Part shown: one piece after another, positions 1 to 6,984 of the stretch
Numbering within the stretch: the first letter of the stretch is position 1
Layout of the letters: every line of letters begins with the position of its first letter
NCBI GenBank assembly: GCA_026989715.1
Contig: JALSIU010000279.1
Span: 1-12,045, forward strand
From: Methylomonas sp.
Lineage (GTDB): Bacteria; Pseudomonadota; Gammaproteobacteria; Methylococcales; Methylomonadaceae
Direction of reading: 5' to 3'
Length of the DNA stretch: 12,045 bases
Notes under the pieces: generated by a model
Seen by the model: the letters and a program-made list of their open reading frames with translations, nothing else
What the model was told of the DNA's origin: nothing
The model's database searches: none
Program-made: the position numbers and the translations under genes

Positions 1-1491
1 GATTTAAATTATCAAGGTCAGGTTAGTGTAAAAAAACTACATACGCGTGACCACGTTTTAAATCAGGATTTTTTAAATTGGCAGGAGTTGAGATTAAATG
101 CTTTAAATTTTAATTTACAACCGGGGAAATTGCATATTAAGTCGATTGACTTAGATAAACCTTATGCGCGGGTGACCATTAAAAAAGATACCTCGACTAA
201 TATTGATGATGTCATTATTGCTAACCAATCCGCGAAAAAATCAGATAAACAATTAAGCTCTAAGCCTGTCGCTAAACAAAAAACAGATTTTTCTTATCGT
301 ATCGATGCCATTAATATTCGTGCCGGCGAATCAGATTTCTCAGATTATTCGTTAATTTTGCCCTTTGTGGTGAAACTCAATGCTTTAGATGGTGATATTG
401 ATAGTATTAGCTCACGCCGTAAAACAAAAACTAAAGTGGCTATTAAAGGTAAGGTGTTTGATTTATCTCCTATTGATATTAAAGGCTTTTTGACTCCTAA
501 TTTGGATGATTTAGAGATAGGGATGCACTTTAAAAGTTTACCCCTGCCTTTTTTATCTCCCTATATGGTTGAATTTACAGGAAATAAAATTGAAAAAGGT
601 AAAATGTCGCTAGACTTAATGTACAAGGTGAGTGATAAAAAACTCACGGCCAGTAATGATTTATATATTGATCAACTTGAGTTAGGTGAACAAATTGATA
701 ACCCTAATGCGGTTGATTTACCTTTAGGCTTGGCTATTGCGCTATTAAAAGACAAAGAAGGACGAATTACCATTAATATGCCTTTGCACGGCAGTATGGA
801 TGACCCCGATTTTAGCCTTGCTCCTTTAGTGCTGGATACATTTGTTAATTTGTTGGTTAAAGTGGCCGCTTCGCCATTTTCTGCCATTGGATCGCTGTTA
901 AATAGCGAGGCAGATTTTAGCGTGATTAGTTTTGCACCAGGGAGTGCTGAATTATCTGCCGAAGAATTACAAAAAATAGCTGAGTTATCAACAGCACTGT
1001 CTCAAAAAACAGAATTAAGTCTTGAAGTGAAAGGGGCTGCATATACTAATCAAGATTGGCCGGAGATGAAAGAGCAAGCCTTAATGGATCAATTAAAACA
1101 AATTCGTTCTGCTGAATTAAAACAAGAAGGTGAGATAAAATTAGCCGAATATATAGAGCTGTCAGAGGATGAATATGAGCGTTTATTGGCGGATTTATTT
1201 ATTAAGACCTTTCCTGAATTAGCGGAACGCTCTTTATTTGGTACTCCGAAACTGATTCATGAAGGAATGGGAGAATTTAATGTAGTGGCGAAGAATATGC
1301 TGTCAGGCATGATTAAACCTGACCCGCATAAATTACGCACCTTAGCACTGACGCGAGCTCGCAATATTGCGAAACATATCGTACAAGAAGGCGGCATTCA
1401 ACAAGGCCGAGTTTTTATCCTTGATGGTGATGTGCTACCTAATGCCGAAGAAAATAAAATTGTGGTGCATATGGCGTTAACCGTACAATAG
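1..1491 (+). CDS. DUF748 / AsmA-like envelope protein, C-terminal part (5' end outside window)
   Basis: The frame is open from base 1 to the TAG at 1489-1491, giving 496 visible residues. The first internal start codon is a TTG at 88, but the frame reads through upstream of it with sensible protein, so I treat the gene as truncated by the window edge. The visible part carries the DUF748 hallmark at about 718-777 (LPLGLAIALLKDKEGRITIN), followed by a GS-DDP-FSL segment. DUF748 proteins are long, AsmA-related, beta-rich envelope proteins, usually around 1000 residues or more, thought to sit in the inner membrane and span the periplasm; their exact role is unsettled. The last third (about 931-1488) has an FAPGSAEL segment and a late RARNIAKHIV...GI...RV pattern, both recalling OmpA-C-type peptidoglycan-associated domains. 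The family call is confident; a role in lipid transport or envelope integrity is inference. Confidence 0.85.
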   Translation, partial: DLNYQGQVSVKKLHTRDHVLNQDFLNWQELRLNALNFNLQPGKLHIKSIDLDKPYARVTIKKDTSTNIDDVIIANQSAKKSDKQLSSKPVAKQKTDFSYRIDAINIRAGESDFSDYSLILPFVVKLNALDGDIDSISSRRKTKTKVAIKGKVFDLSPIDIKGFLTPNLDDLEIGMHFKSLPLPFLSPYMVEFTGNKIEKGKMSLDLMYKVSDKKLTASNDLYIDQLELGEQIDNPNAVDLPLGLAIALLKDKEGRITINMPLHGSMDDPDFSLAPLVLDTFVNLLVKVAASPFSAIGSLLNSEADFSVISFAPGSAELSAEELQKIAELSTALSQKTELSLEVKGAAYTNQDWPEMKEQALMDQLKQIRSAELKQEGEIKLAEYIELSEDEYERLLADLFIKTFPELAERSLFGTPKLIHEGMGEFNVVAKNMLSGMIKPDPHKLRTLALTRARNIAKHIVQEGGIQQGRVFILDGDVLPNAEENKIVVHMALTVQ

Positions 1492-1594
1492 TTTTCCATA
1501 AATGCTTGGGTGTCTTTATACTGATATTGTCCTTTTTCTTAGTATGGCTTTTGTTTTTTTGTGTTAGGATGAAAATGTTTAAGTTACGTTAAAT

Positions 1595-1609
1595 TAACTC
1601 TGGGAGTTA
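1595..1609 (+). promoter_or_regulatory. Small hairpin overlapping the Shine-Dalgarno of the 1613 gene
   Basis: TAACTC (1595-1600) and GAGTTA (1604-1609) are perfect 6-base inverted arms around the loop TGG. The purine ribosome-binding core GGGAG (1602-1606) lies in the loop and right arm, 6 nt before the ATG at 1613, and it decides that start. If the hairpin forms in the mRNA it would partly hide the ribosome site. The stem is short, so it may be chance. Confidence 0.35.
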
Positions 1610-1612
1610 TCT

Positions 1613-2461
1613 ATGAATACAAAAATAAAGCACATTAGCACAACGCTTGTAGCCGGAAAAATTGCTACTTCCTCTGCCACTTTGATGGCCGCAGGATTAG
1701 GTAAAGCGCAAAGCAATAATACATTAGCACTGGATCAAATAGGCTATCCTATGGAAATCCTTGCGCCGCCTATCAATAATCAAGAGATAGGGACTGTCGG
1801 CGATAATGGCAGTAAATATTTTACGCCTAGTGAAGTGGGGACAATATTTACCTCTGGTACCGGAAAAATGACTGCCTCCAATGGCGAGCGTCGGATTGAT
1901 TTTGTGATTAGTCAGATAAAAAAACAAGCCACGCCTCTTGTTGTTTTTTTGGCATATAGCACAACAAAAGGGAACGAGTCTCAGTGGCAAGACTTACCAT
2001 TGAATAATGTTTTGTTGGATAGGGATTCAATGAATATTATTTCAGCCATTCAAATAGAGGCCTCTTCTGATAATCCTTTTGCTAGCGTTAATAAGGCATC
2101 AACTCCGTTAGGGACAGTTAATGATAATGAAAATTCTATTATCATTTCATTAAATTTATCTGATTTAAATCACCCCGATTTTGCGGATAATCATATTTAT
2201 TTTCAAGTCATTGCTATTCCTTTCGTAAATGGTAATTTTATTTTTTCTGATGCGCAAGTTTCCGAACTAGACCATTATATGATTTCTAGAGAAGTTCAGG
2301 GGCAAGCTAATAGCGGTTCTAAAGCGGCTAATGTGTCATCTGGAGGTAAAATTCAAGATACCCCAACAACGACTGATAATGGTAATGGTGGAAAGTCTAA
2401 AGGTAGTGAGTCTATGCCGGTCTCTGATACGGGAGGTAAGTCAGGTAGTGGTAAGCAGTGA
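1613..2461 (+). CDS. Unrecognised protein, probably exported, with Gly/Ser/Lys-rich tail
   Basis: The product has 282 residues and I do not recognise the family. The ATG has a good GGGAG ribosome site 6 nt upstream. The N-terminus (residues 1-34) resembles a signal peptide: Lys-containing n-region, then an Ala/Thr/Leu-rich stretch, with possible cleavage near GKA-QS. A lysine at residue 16 breaks the hydrophobic core, so export is likely but not certain. Residues about 40-230 are polar with alternating hydrophobic residues (for example IDFVISQI, LVVFLAYS, IYFQVIAIPF), suggesting a beta-sandwich. From about 235 to the end the sequence is low complexity, rich in Gly, Ser, Lys, Thr and Asn, with repeated GGK motifs and no cysteine. 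This looks like a flexible tail or surface linker. The gene ends 6 nt before the GNAT gene, so the two are probably co-transcribed. No enzymatic motif was found. Confidence 0.75.
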   Translation: MNTKIKHISTTLVAGKIATSSATLMAAGLGKAQSNNTLALDQIGYPMEILAPPINNQEIGTVGDNGSKYFTPSEVGTIFTSGTGKMTASNGERRIDFVISQIKKQATPLVVFLAYSTTKGNESQWQDLPLNNVLLDRDSMNIISAIQIEASSDNPFASVNKASTPLGTVNDNENSIIISLNLSDLNHPDFADNHIYFQVIAIPFVNGNFIFSDAQVSELDHYMISREVQGQANSGSKAANVSSGGKIQDTPTTTDNGNGGKSKGSESMPVSDTGGKSGSGKQ

Positions 2462-2467
2462 TAAAAT

Positions 2468-3190
2468 ATGACAGATAACACGTTGCATTATTCAGCTATC
2501 GGTCTACAGCCCTTACAAGGAAACCTACTTCAGTTAGTAAGAGCGGCTCCTCAATACACTGATTTTATTTATGCATGTTATCGCAATGATTCTTTCATGG
2601 ATTTATATCGTTTAGCTCAAGATAGGGGGCTCTCGCAACAGCAAATTTCTGCAAGGCTCGCACTTGAACAAAAAAAATTACCGCAGGAGTTAAATCGTAT
2701 TGAATGGGTTGTTTTAAAACGACAAGCGGATCAATATATCCCTATTGGATTGGCTGCCTTGGCGGATTATCAACCTCAGTATCAGCGGGCGGAATTATTA
2801 GTGGGTATTTTAGAGGATAAATATAGATCAAAAGGAGCGGGTATCGAGGCTTCTTTATTGATTTTTGATTTTGCTTTTAATCAAGTGAAGTTAAATAAGT
2901 TAATCACGCTTGTCTATGGATACAATGCTTTTGCACAAAAAAATGTGTTAAATATTGGCTTTCAACAAGAAGGTTACCTAAAGGAGCATTTGCATACTCA
3001 TACAGGGTTTATTGATTTGTATCAAAATGGCTTATTGAAAACGGATTTCTTTAATAATGCACGTTTAAAAAGGCTGTCCTTAAAAATGTTAAACAGGGAT
3101 ATTACGCAAGCTAACGAGAGAGTATCGACTCCTGTTTCTGATGAGTTATTAGCACAACTGACACAAGCTCTTAAGCCTGCCGTAGATTAG
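2468..3190 (+). CDS. GNAT-family N-acetyltransferase (RimJ/RimL-like)
   Basis: The product has 240 residues. GNAT enzymes move an acetyl group from acetyl-CoA to an amine. Residues about 75-190 carry the fold: beta strands with the IPIGLAALADY turn (91-101), the pyrophosphate-binding motif A as KYRSKGAG (118-125; R/Q-x-x-G-x-G/A type), and the late RimJ/RimL-type pattern N-x-x-x-Q-K-N-V-L-x-x-G-F-x-x-E-G (153-169). The first 75 residues and last 40 lie outside the core and may set substrate or partner specificity. The ATG lies 6 nt after the stop of the unknown exported protein and has only a weak ribosome site, which suggests translational coupling. The substrate cannot be read from sequence: protein N-terminal amine, amino sugar or small amine are all possible. 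The family is clear, the function open. Confidence 0.85.
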   Translation: MTDNTLHYSAIGLQPLQGNLLQLVRAAPQYTDFIYACYRNDSFMDLYRLAQDRGLSQQQISARLALEQKKLPQELNRIEWVVLKRQADQYIPIGLAALADYQPQYQRAELLVGILEDKYRSKGAGIEASLLIFDFAFNQVKLNKLITLVYGYNAFAQKNVLNIGFQQEGYLKEHLHTHTGFIDLYQNGLLKTDFFNNARLKRLSLKMLNRDITQANERVSTPVSDELLAQLTQALKPAVD

Positions 3191-3195
3191 AAAAC

Positions 3196-3241
3196 TTGCC
3201 TTAACGGTGCTTTATCACTTGGATTTGCATCGTTAAGGCAA
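3196..3241. terminator. Hairpin between convergent genes, probable bidirectional terminator
   Basis: The arms 3196-3209 and 3228-3241 (TTGCCTTAACG and its exact complement CGTTAAGGCAA, plus three more pairs inward including one G-U) form a 14-bp stem with an 18-nt loop. It starts 6 nt after the acetyltransferase stop and lies 41 nt beyond the stop of the minus-strand oxidoreductase. Read on the minus strand, the stem is followed by GTTTTCT, a modest U tract; on the plus strand there is none. It probably ends the minus transcript best and may also stabilise the plus transcript end. Confidence 0.7.
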
Positions 3242-3281
3242 TAAAGGTATCGGTTGACAAGTCATTATCACCTATATTTTT

Positions 3282-4784
3282 TTAAGTTCTTGCCGCGCGA
3301 GATACTTTATCAAATGGCTCAGGAAAGGCTTTTAAAGCTCCTGTTTGTGCACGTAGTTTATCTAGTAAAGTATGATCAAACATATCGCGTAATTCTTCTC
3401 GGGTTTGGTAGGTATCTGCGTAAAGTGCTTGAAATCCACCGATTTCGCGCATAAAAGCTTCTAGTTTACGCACCGTGTCTTTAGCGACAAAATTCTCGAC
3501 GGTCGGCTCCCCATAGATACCAACATCTACAAACATTTGTTCATTTTCCAATGGATTGACCATGCCGCGAACAGGGGTTGCAAAAACACGCATAGGGCAT
3601 AGCCATAAGGGGTAAAAATTGACTTCTTGATGAAAAAAACTGAGTGATTTATCTAGTGTACTCAGGGGCAATAATAAATCTTGATCCATATGATGAGTAT
3701 CATAGAGTTCATGAATGGCTTGGGTTTCTGTTAGTTTAATTAACGAAACTTCCGGGGGGGACATCCAGCCCAAAAGATAGCGAAACCAAGGGCTATTGCC
3801 AAAGGGAATGATTTGTTCCATTTCCCAGAAAAAAGAGCGGGTATGTCGGTGGTAGTAATGGCGCAATGGTATATATTCTTCTTGCGCTTGATCCTGTTTT
3901 AAAAAATTGCGTACATGTTCGTAAAACCAAGGTTTGTAAAAGTTATTGAGTGCGTTTTTGGTTTTACCGGCAGGAACTGTTTCGGCAAAATTACCTAGCA
4001 TCAACACGCACTCTTGCTCTGAATACATTAAAGCTTCAATGAAGTCATAGGCCTCATCAAATGGTTTTAAGGATTCTTCGCTAAAGCGGGCGATAAAGTC
4101 TTGTTTATTTTTGAAAGGAATATAAGTCAGGTGTACATAATCTTTACTAGGGACAATTTTAATTTCTGCACTGACTAAAAACCCCAAAGCACCATATGAC
4201 CACGGAATGGCGTAATAAAGTTCACTATTTTCTTCCGGAGAACATTTTACCAACTCACCATCGGCAGTCACTATTTCTAGGCTTGTGCAGATATGTTGAA
4301 ATAAACCGTATTTATGCGAGCTAGATTCGATACCAAAACCATTAATTAAGCCGCCAACCGTTAAAGCATCTAGTTCAGGTACTACAGCTAAAGACCAGCC
4401 TAATGGTTTTAGTAAGGCTGAAATTTGTCGCATATCCGCCATAGGTTCAACACGTACTGTGCCTTTTTCGGTATCGATTTCCAATATGTCCATTAAACTG
4501 ACATCAACTTGGTAATGCGTTTTTTTATAATTGCCTTGTTTTAGTGACATGGCAAGCCAGGCAGGTCTTGCCGTACACATGGGGATATTTCCCCCAGTTT
4601 CTTTATGCCAGTTTTTAACTTGTTGTTGCACTTTTTTTACTTTTGCATCATGGTTTTCAGGGGCAGAATTTAACCAAAAAACGAGTCTATTTCGCGCTCC
4701 CATATAGGCTTTAAAGGCAAGTGATGCAGGCAGAACAAAGAGTACAACAAATATTCCACGATATTTAATTAAAAATGAAAGCAT
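3282..4784 (-). CDS. DHCR24-like delta24-sterol reductase (FAD-binding oxidoreductase)
   Basis: The product has 500 residues (human DHCR24 has 516) and resembles animal DHCR24/plant Diminuto along its whole length. DHCR24 uses FAD and NADPH to reduce the C-24 double bond of the sterol side chain. Seen here: an N-terminal hydrophobic anchor (about 8-28); the FAD-binding PCMH region with SLMDILEIDT (96-105), VRVEPMADM (110-118), PELDALTVGGL (136-146) and GIESSSHKYGLFQHICT (151-167); and the C-terminal family part with YIPLRHYYHRHTRS (304-317), IIPFGN (325-330), YPLWLCP (391-397), GIYGEP (422-427) and ALYADTY (453-459). These blocks match DHCR24 as I remember it almost word for word. The start is an ATG with no clear Shine-Dalgarno; the hydrophobic anchor follows at once, which supports it. 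It probably acts at the inner membrane. No other sterol gene is in the window. Action on a carotenoid- or hopanoid-like lipid is a less likely alternative. Confidence 0.9.
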   Translation of the reverse strand: MLSFLIKYRGIFVVLFVLPASLAFKAYMGARNRLVFWLNSAPENHDAKVKKVQQQVKNWHKETGGNIPMCTARPAWLAMSLKQGNYKKTHYQVDVSLMDILEIDTEKGTVRVEPMADMRQISALLKPLGWSLAVVPELDALTVGGLINGFGIESSSHKYGLFQHICTSLEIVTADGELVKCSPEENSELYYAIPWSYGALGFLVSAEIKIVPSKDYVHLTYIPFKNKQDFIARFSEESLKPFDEAYDFIEALMYSEQECVLMLGNFAETVPAGKTKNALNNFYKPWFYEHVRNFLKQDQAQEEYIPLRHYYHRHTRSFFWEMEQIIPFGNSPWFRYLLGWMSPPEVSLIKLTETQAIHELYDTHHMDQDLLLPLSTLDKSLSFFHQEVNFYPLWLCPMRVFATPVRGMVNPLENEQMFVDVGIYGEPTVENFVAKDTVRKLEAFMREIGGFQALYADTYQTREELRDMFDHTLLDKLRAQTGALKAFPEPFDKVSRAART

Positions 4785-4804
4785 AAATTATAATTGTAGT
4801 ATTG

Positions 4805-4824
4805 AAATAATCAGCCGATTATTT
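4805..4824. promoter_or_regulatory. Near-perfect 20-bp palindrome upstream of the DHCR24-like gene
   Basis: AAATAATC (4805-4812), AGCC, GATTATTT (4817-4824) is an inverted repeat with perfect 8-bp arms, 20 bp before the ATG at 4784. On the minus strand it fills the 18-nt space between a weak -35-like TTGTTA (4825-4830) and a poor -10-like TTCAAT (4801-4806), which would suit a repressor site. Alternatively it is an AT-rich hairpin ending the upstream cyclase transcript. The palindrome is certain; its role is inference. Confidence 0.4.
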
Positions 4825-4886
4825 TAACAAGCAGGCTAATGCAATTCAATTAGGCGTTTTATGATTTGAGGTAGAGCCATAGCGGC

Positions 4887-6854
4887 TTAAATAACAATCA
4901 CACGGTTACGACCATTATGTTTTGCGGTGTACATTGCGGTATCTGCCTCAGCAAGCATATCTTGGTATTTGGTAAAGGTGGGCTTGTAGAGGCTAACGCC
5001 AATACTGATTGTAATCGCGTGCCCTTGAAAGCGTTGACTTAATATTTTACCTTTACGCTCTATTTCTTGCCGAACCCGCTCGGCATAACTGTAGGCACCT
5101 TGTGCATCGGTTCCATGTAAAACAAAAACAAATTCCTCGCCACCATAACGGCCAATAAAATCCTTAGGACGTGTGAGATTGCGCATGATTTGCGAGACAA
5201 TTTTTAATACATCATCGCCTGCTTGATGGCCACAGGTATCATTAAATTTTTTAAAATGATCAATATCAATAAATCCGACTGCAATTTTGTTGAGTTTTTC
5301 AGGTTCTAAGGTAAAGGTCTTTGCTAAAAAGTGGCTCATCATGCGCTTATTTAATAAACCTGTTAATGCGTCTAGTTCTGCACGTTGCTTTTCTAATTCA
5401 AACCGCTTGGCATTCGTTAAGGCGACACCAAGCTCATGTACAACGGGTGTAATTTGCTCTATATCATTTGCTGTTAATGGGGTTTGTTGCGCATGGTTAT
5501 CTGCGTATAGCAAAGAAATTAGGCGATTATGACTTAATATAGGCACAATCATAAATTCATCCACCTTAAATTGCGCCAAGATGTCTTTATTTTGTTGTTC
5601 GTTATGAATAATAATGGCGTGACGCGCGCGCAGGCTATTTAGAATATTACGGGGTAATTTATCTATTTTGATATTAAAATCTTGTAATATCGGTTCCGGA
5701 AGTTGTTCCGGTAAGGTATAGGCAGGTTCTAAGTTACGCTTGTCAGGATTGATATGGAGCATAATGAGACGGTCAAAACCAAAATCAGCATGGATGGCAC
5801 TTAAGGTCCACGGTACTATTTCATCAGGAATAAGGCTTTGGTGTGGCGTAGTCAAGCTGGAGTGAGTAATGTTTTTTTGGGGATGTTTGTGGTTATGGCT
5901 AAGTAATAAGGTGGTTTCCACTAAGGTTGCGCGTAGTTTATTTAGGCTAGGGAACTGGATACCATAAAATTCTCGCGTATGTTGCATTTCTGAATCAACA
6001 TGGCTTAATAAGGCTTCTAAGTTTAGTTTTTCAATATTTAAGTATTTTGCAGTGTCTTCGTGTAGTACAGGCGGGTTATTTAATGTTACCGAGCCGATAC
6101 CTTGCATCCAAGCAATATAGTCAGCAAAATTAACGATGGCTATTTCTTGTTGATATTCGCTAAAAGGGTCATTATCCTCTGGGAATTGGTGGTGACAATA
6201 AACAATGGCGGCAATTTGTTCGGGGATTTCCCATTGCTGACAAAAAACATAGCCCATTTCAGCATGATTTAAGCCGAAAAAATCATGTTCACCGAGTAAG
6301 GTCGCTTGGGTTTCATTCTGGCAAGATTCAAGGAAGTCGCTATAACTGACTTTTCCGTGGGCTTCAAATACAATTTTACCGATATCATGAATTAGGCCGG
6401 CAGTATAAATCAAGTCGGGGTCATCATATTTGAGTGCCGTGGCAATGGCACGACTTAAGGCGGCAACAAACAAACAATGTTGCCAAAAAAAGAGTTGGTC
6501 AAATTGTCGATTAGACTGGTGTCGTATGAGCTTATTGTAAAATAACTGGTTTAAAGCTAGCTGACGCACGGCAGAAAAACCTAAAATATTAACGGCACGT
6601 TTAATGGAAGTGACTTTATGTGATAAGGCAAAGGCGGCTGAGTTCACGTTTCTGAGAACTTTAGCGGCCAGTGTTGGTTCTGTTTCAATCAGCAAGGATA
6701 GGTCATTGACACTGGCCTTTTCATCATTTGTTAAACGCAATAATTTTAAAGCGACCGCCGGAATAACTTGTAAGCTATCAATCTTATGCCTCAGTATTGC
6801 GTTAGCTGCTACATTAATGTTGAAGAAGGCAGGGTGAGAGGCTTTGTCATTCAT
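4887..6854 (-). CDS. HDOD - GAF-like - GGDEF diguanylate cyclase
   Basis: The product has 655 residues from the ATG at 6854; a TTG at 6860 would add two. Residues about 24-260 form an HDOD domain, a signal-input relative of HD phosphohydrolases, keeping a HDIGK block (157-161). Residues about 345-485 look GAF-like (VDEFMIVPIL, LISLLYADN). The GGDEF domain (about 490-655) begins with the usual LDALTGLLNKR (495-505), then FIDIDHFKKFND (528-539) and GHQAGDD (542-548), with the catalytic signature as GGEEF (571-575) and the closing AEADTAMYTAKHNGRN. An RPKD (562-565) sits five residues before GGEEF, the spacing of the inhibitory c-di-GMP I-site. It should therefore convert two GTP to c-di-GMP, with product feedback. 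There is no membrane segment, so it is likely cytoplasmic. A TATAAT box upstream suggests its own promoter. The stop is TAA at 4887-4889. The input signal is unknown. Confidence 0.9.
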   Translation of the reverse strand: MNDKASHPAFFNINVAANAILRHKIDSLQVIPAVALKLLRLTNDEKASVNDLSLLIETEPTLAAKVLRNVNSAAFALSHKVTSIKRAVNILGFSAVRQLALNQLFYNKLIRHQSNRQFDQLFFWQHCLFVAALSRAIATALKYDDPDLIYTAGLIHDIGKIVFEAHGKVSYSDFLESCQNETQATLLGEHDFFGLNHAEMGYVFCQQWEIPEQIAAIVYCHHQFPEDNDPFSEYQQEIAIVNFADYIAWMQGIGSVTLNNPPVLHEDTAKYLNIEKLNLEALLSHVDSEMQHTREFYGIQFPSLNKLRATLVETTLLLSHNHKHPQKNITHSSLTTPHQSLIPDEIVPWTLSAIHADFGFDRLIMLHINPDKRNLEPAYTLPEQLPEPILQDFNIKIDKLPRNILNSLRARHAIIIHNEQQNKDILAQFKVDEFMIVPILSHNRLISLLYADNHAQQTPLTANDIEQITPVVHELGVALTNAKRFELEKQRAELDALTGLLNKRMMSHFLAKTFTLEPEKLNKIAVGFIDIDHFKKFNDTCGHQAGDDVLKIVSQIMRNLTRPKDFIGRYGGEEFVFVLHGTDAQGAYSYAERVRQEIERKGKILSQRFQGHAITISIGVSLYKPTFTKYQDMLAEADTAMYTAKHNGRNRVIVI

Positions 6855-6886
6855 AATCAATGGCTTATTGGTGAGTGCGCTTAATA

Positions 6887-6892
6887 ATTATA
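6887..6892 (-). promoter_or_regulatory. Candidate -10 box for the HDOD-GGDEF gene
   Basis: The minus strand reads TATAAT, a consensus -10 box, 33 nt before the ATG at 6854, predicting a leader of roughly 25 nt. No good -35 is visible at 16-18 nt. If real, it uncouples this gene from the upstream PilZ gene. Confidence 0.4.
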
Positions 6893-6922
6893 GCCGTCGT
6901 TAAGTGTAAAAACTTTGAATAT

Positions 6923-6944
6923 AAACACAGAATTTAGAGTGTTT
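6923..6944 (-). terminator. Weak AT-rich hairpin after the PilZ gene
   Basis: AAACAC (6923-6928) and GTGTTT (6939-6944) are perfect arms with a 10-nt loop, about 40 nt beyond the stop of the PilZ gene on the minus strand. A second inverted pair, GTAAAAAC (6906-6913) and GTTTTTAC (6941-6948), overlaps it and offers an alternative fold. There is little GC in the stems and no clean U run, so termination here is only possible. Confidence 0.25.
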
Positions 6945-6984
6945 TTACTTTATGCGCTTATAAAAACTAAATGTTAGAAATGCT

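Noticed and set aside
88..1491. Separate gene starting at the TTG at 88
   Set aside because: The same frame is open upstream to base 1 with protein-like content and no ribosome site precedes 88; this is the tail of a longer gene.
2341..2458. DNA tandem repeat in the end of the unknown exported protein gene
   Set aside because: Only loose GGK/GS codon similarity is present; there is no fixed repeat unit at DNA level.
3254..3454. Small plus-strand frame over the end of the oxidoreductase
   Set aside because: It lies antisense to the highly conserved DHCR24 C-terminus and has no ribosome site or recognisable product.
4875..4887. Terminator hairpin AGCC/GGCT at the end of the cyclase gene
   Set aside because: The stem is only 4 bp and no U run follows on the minus strand.
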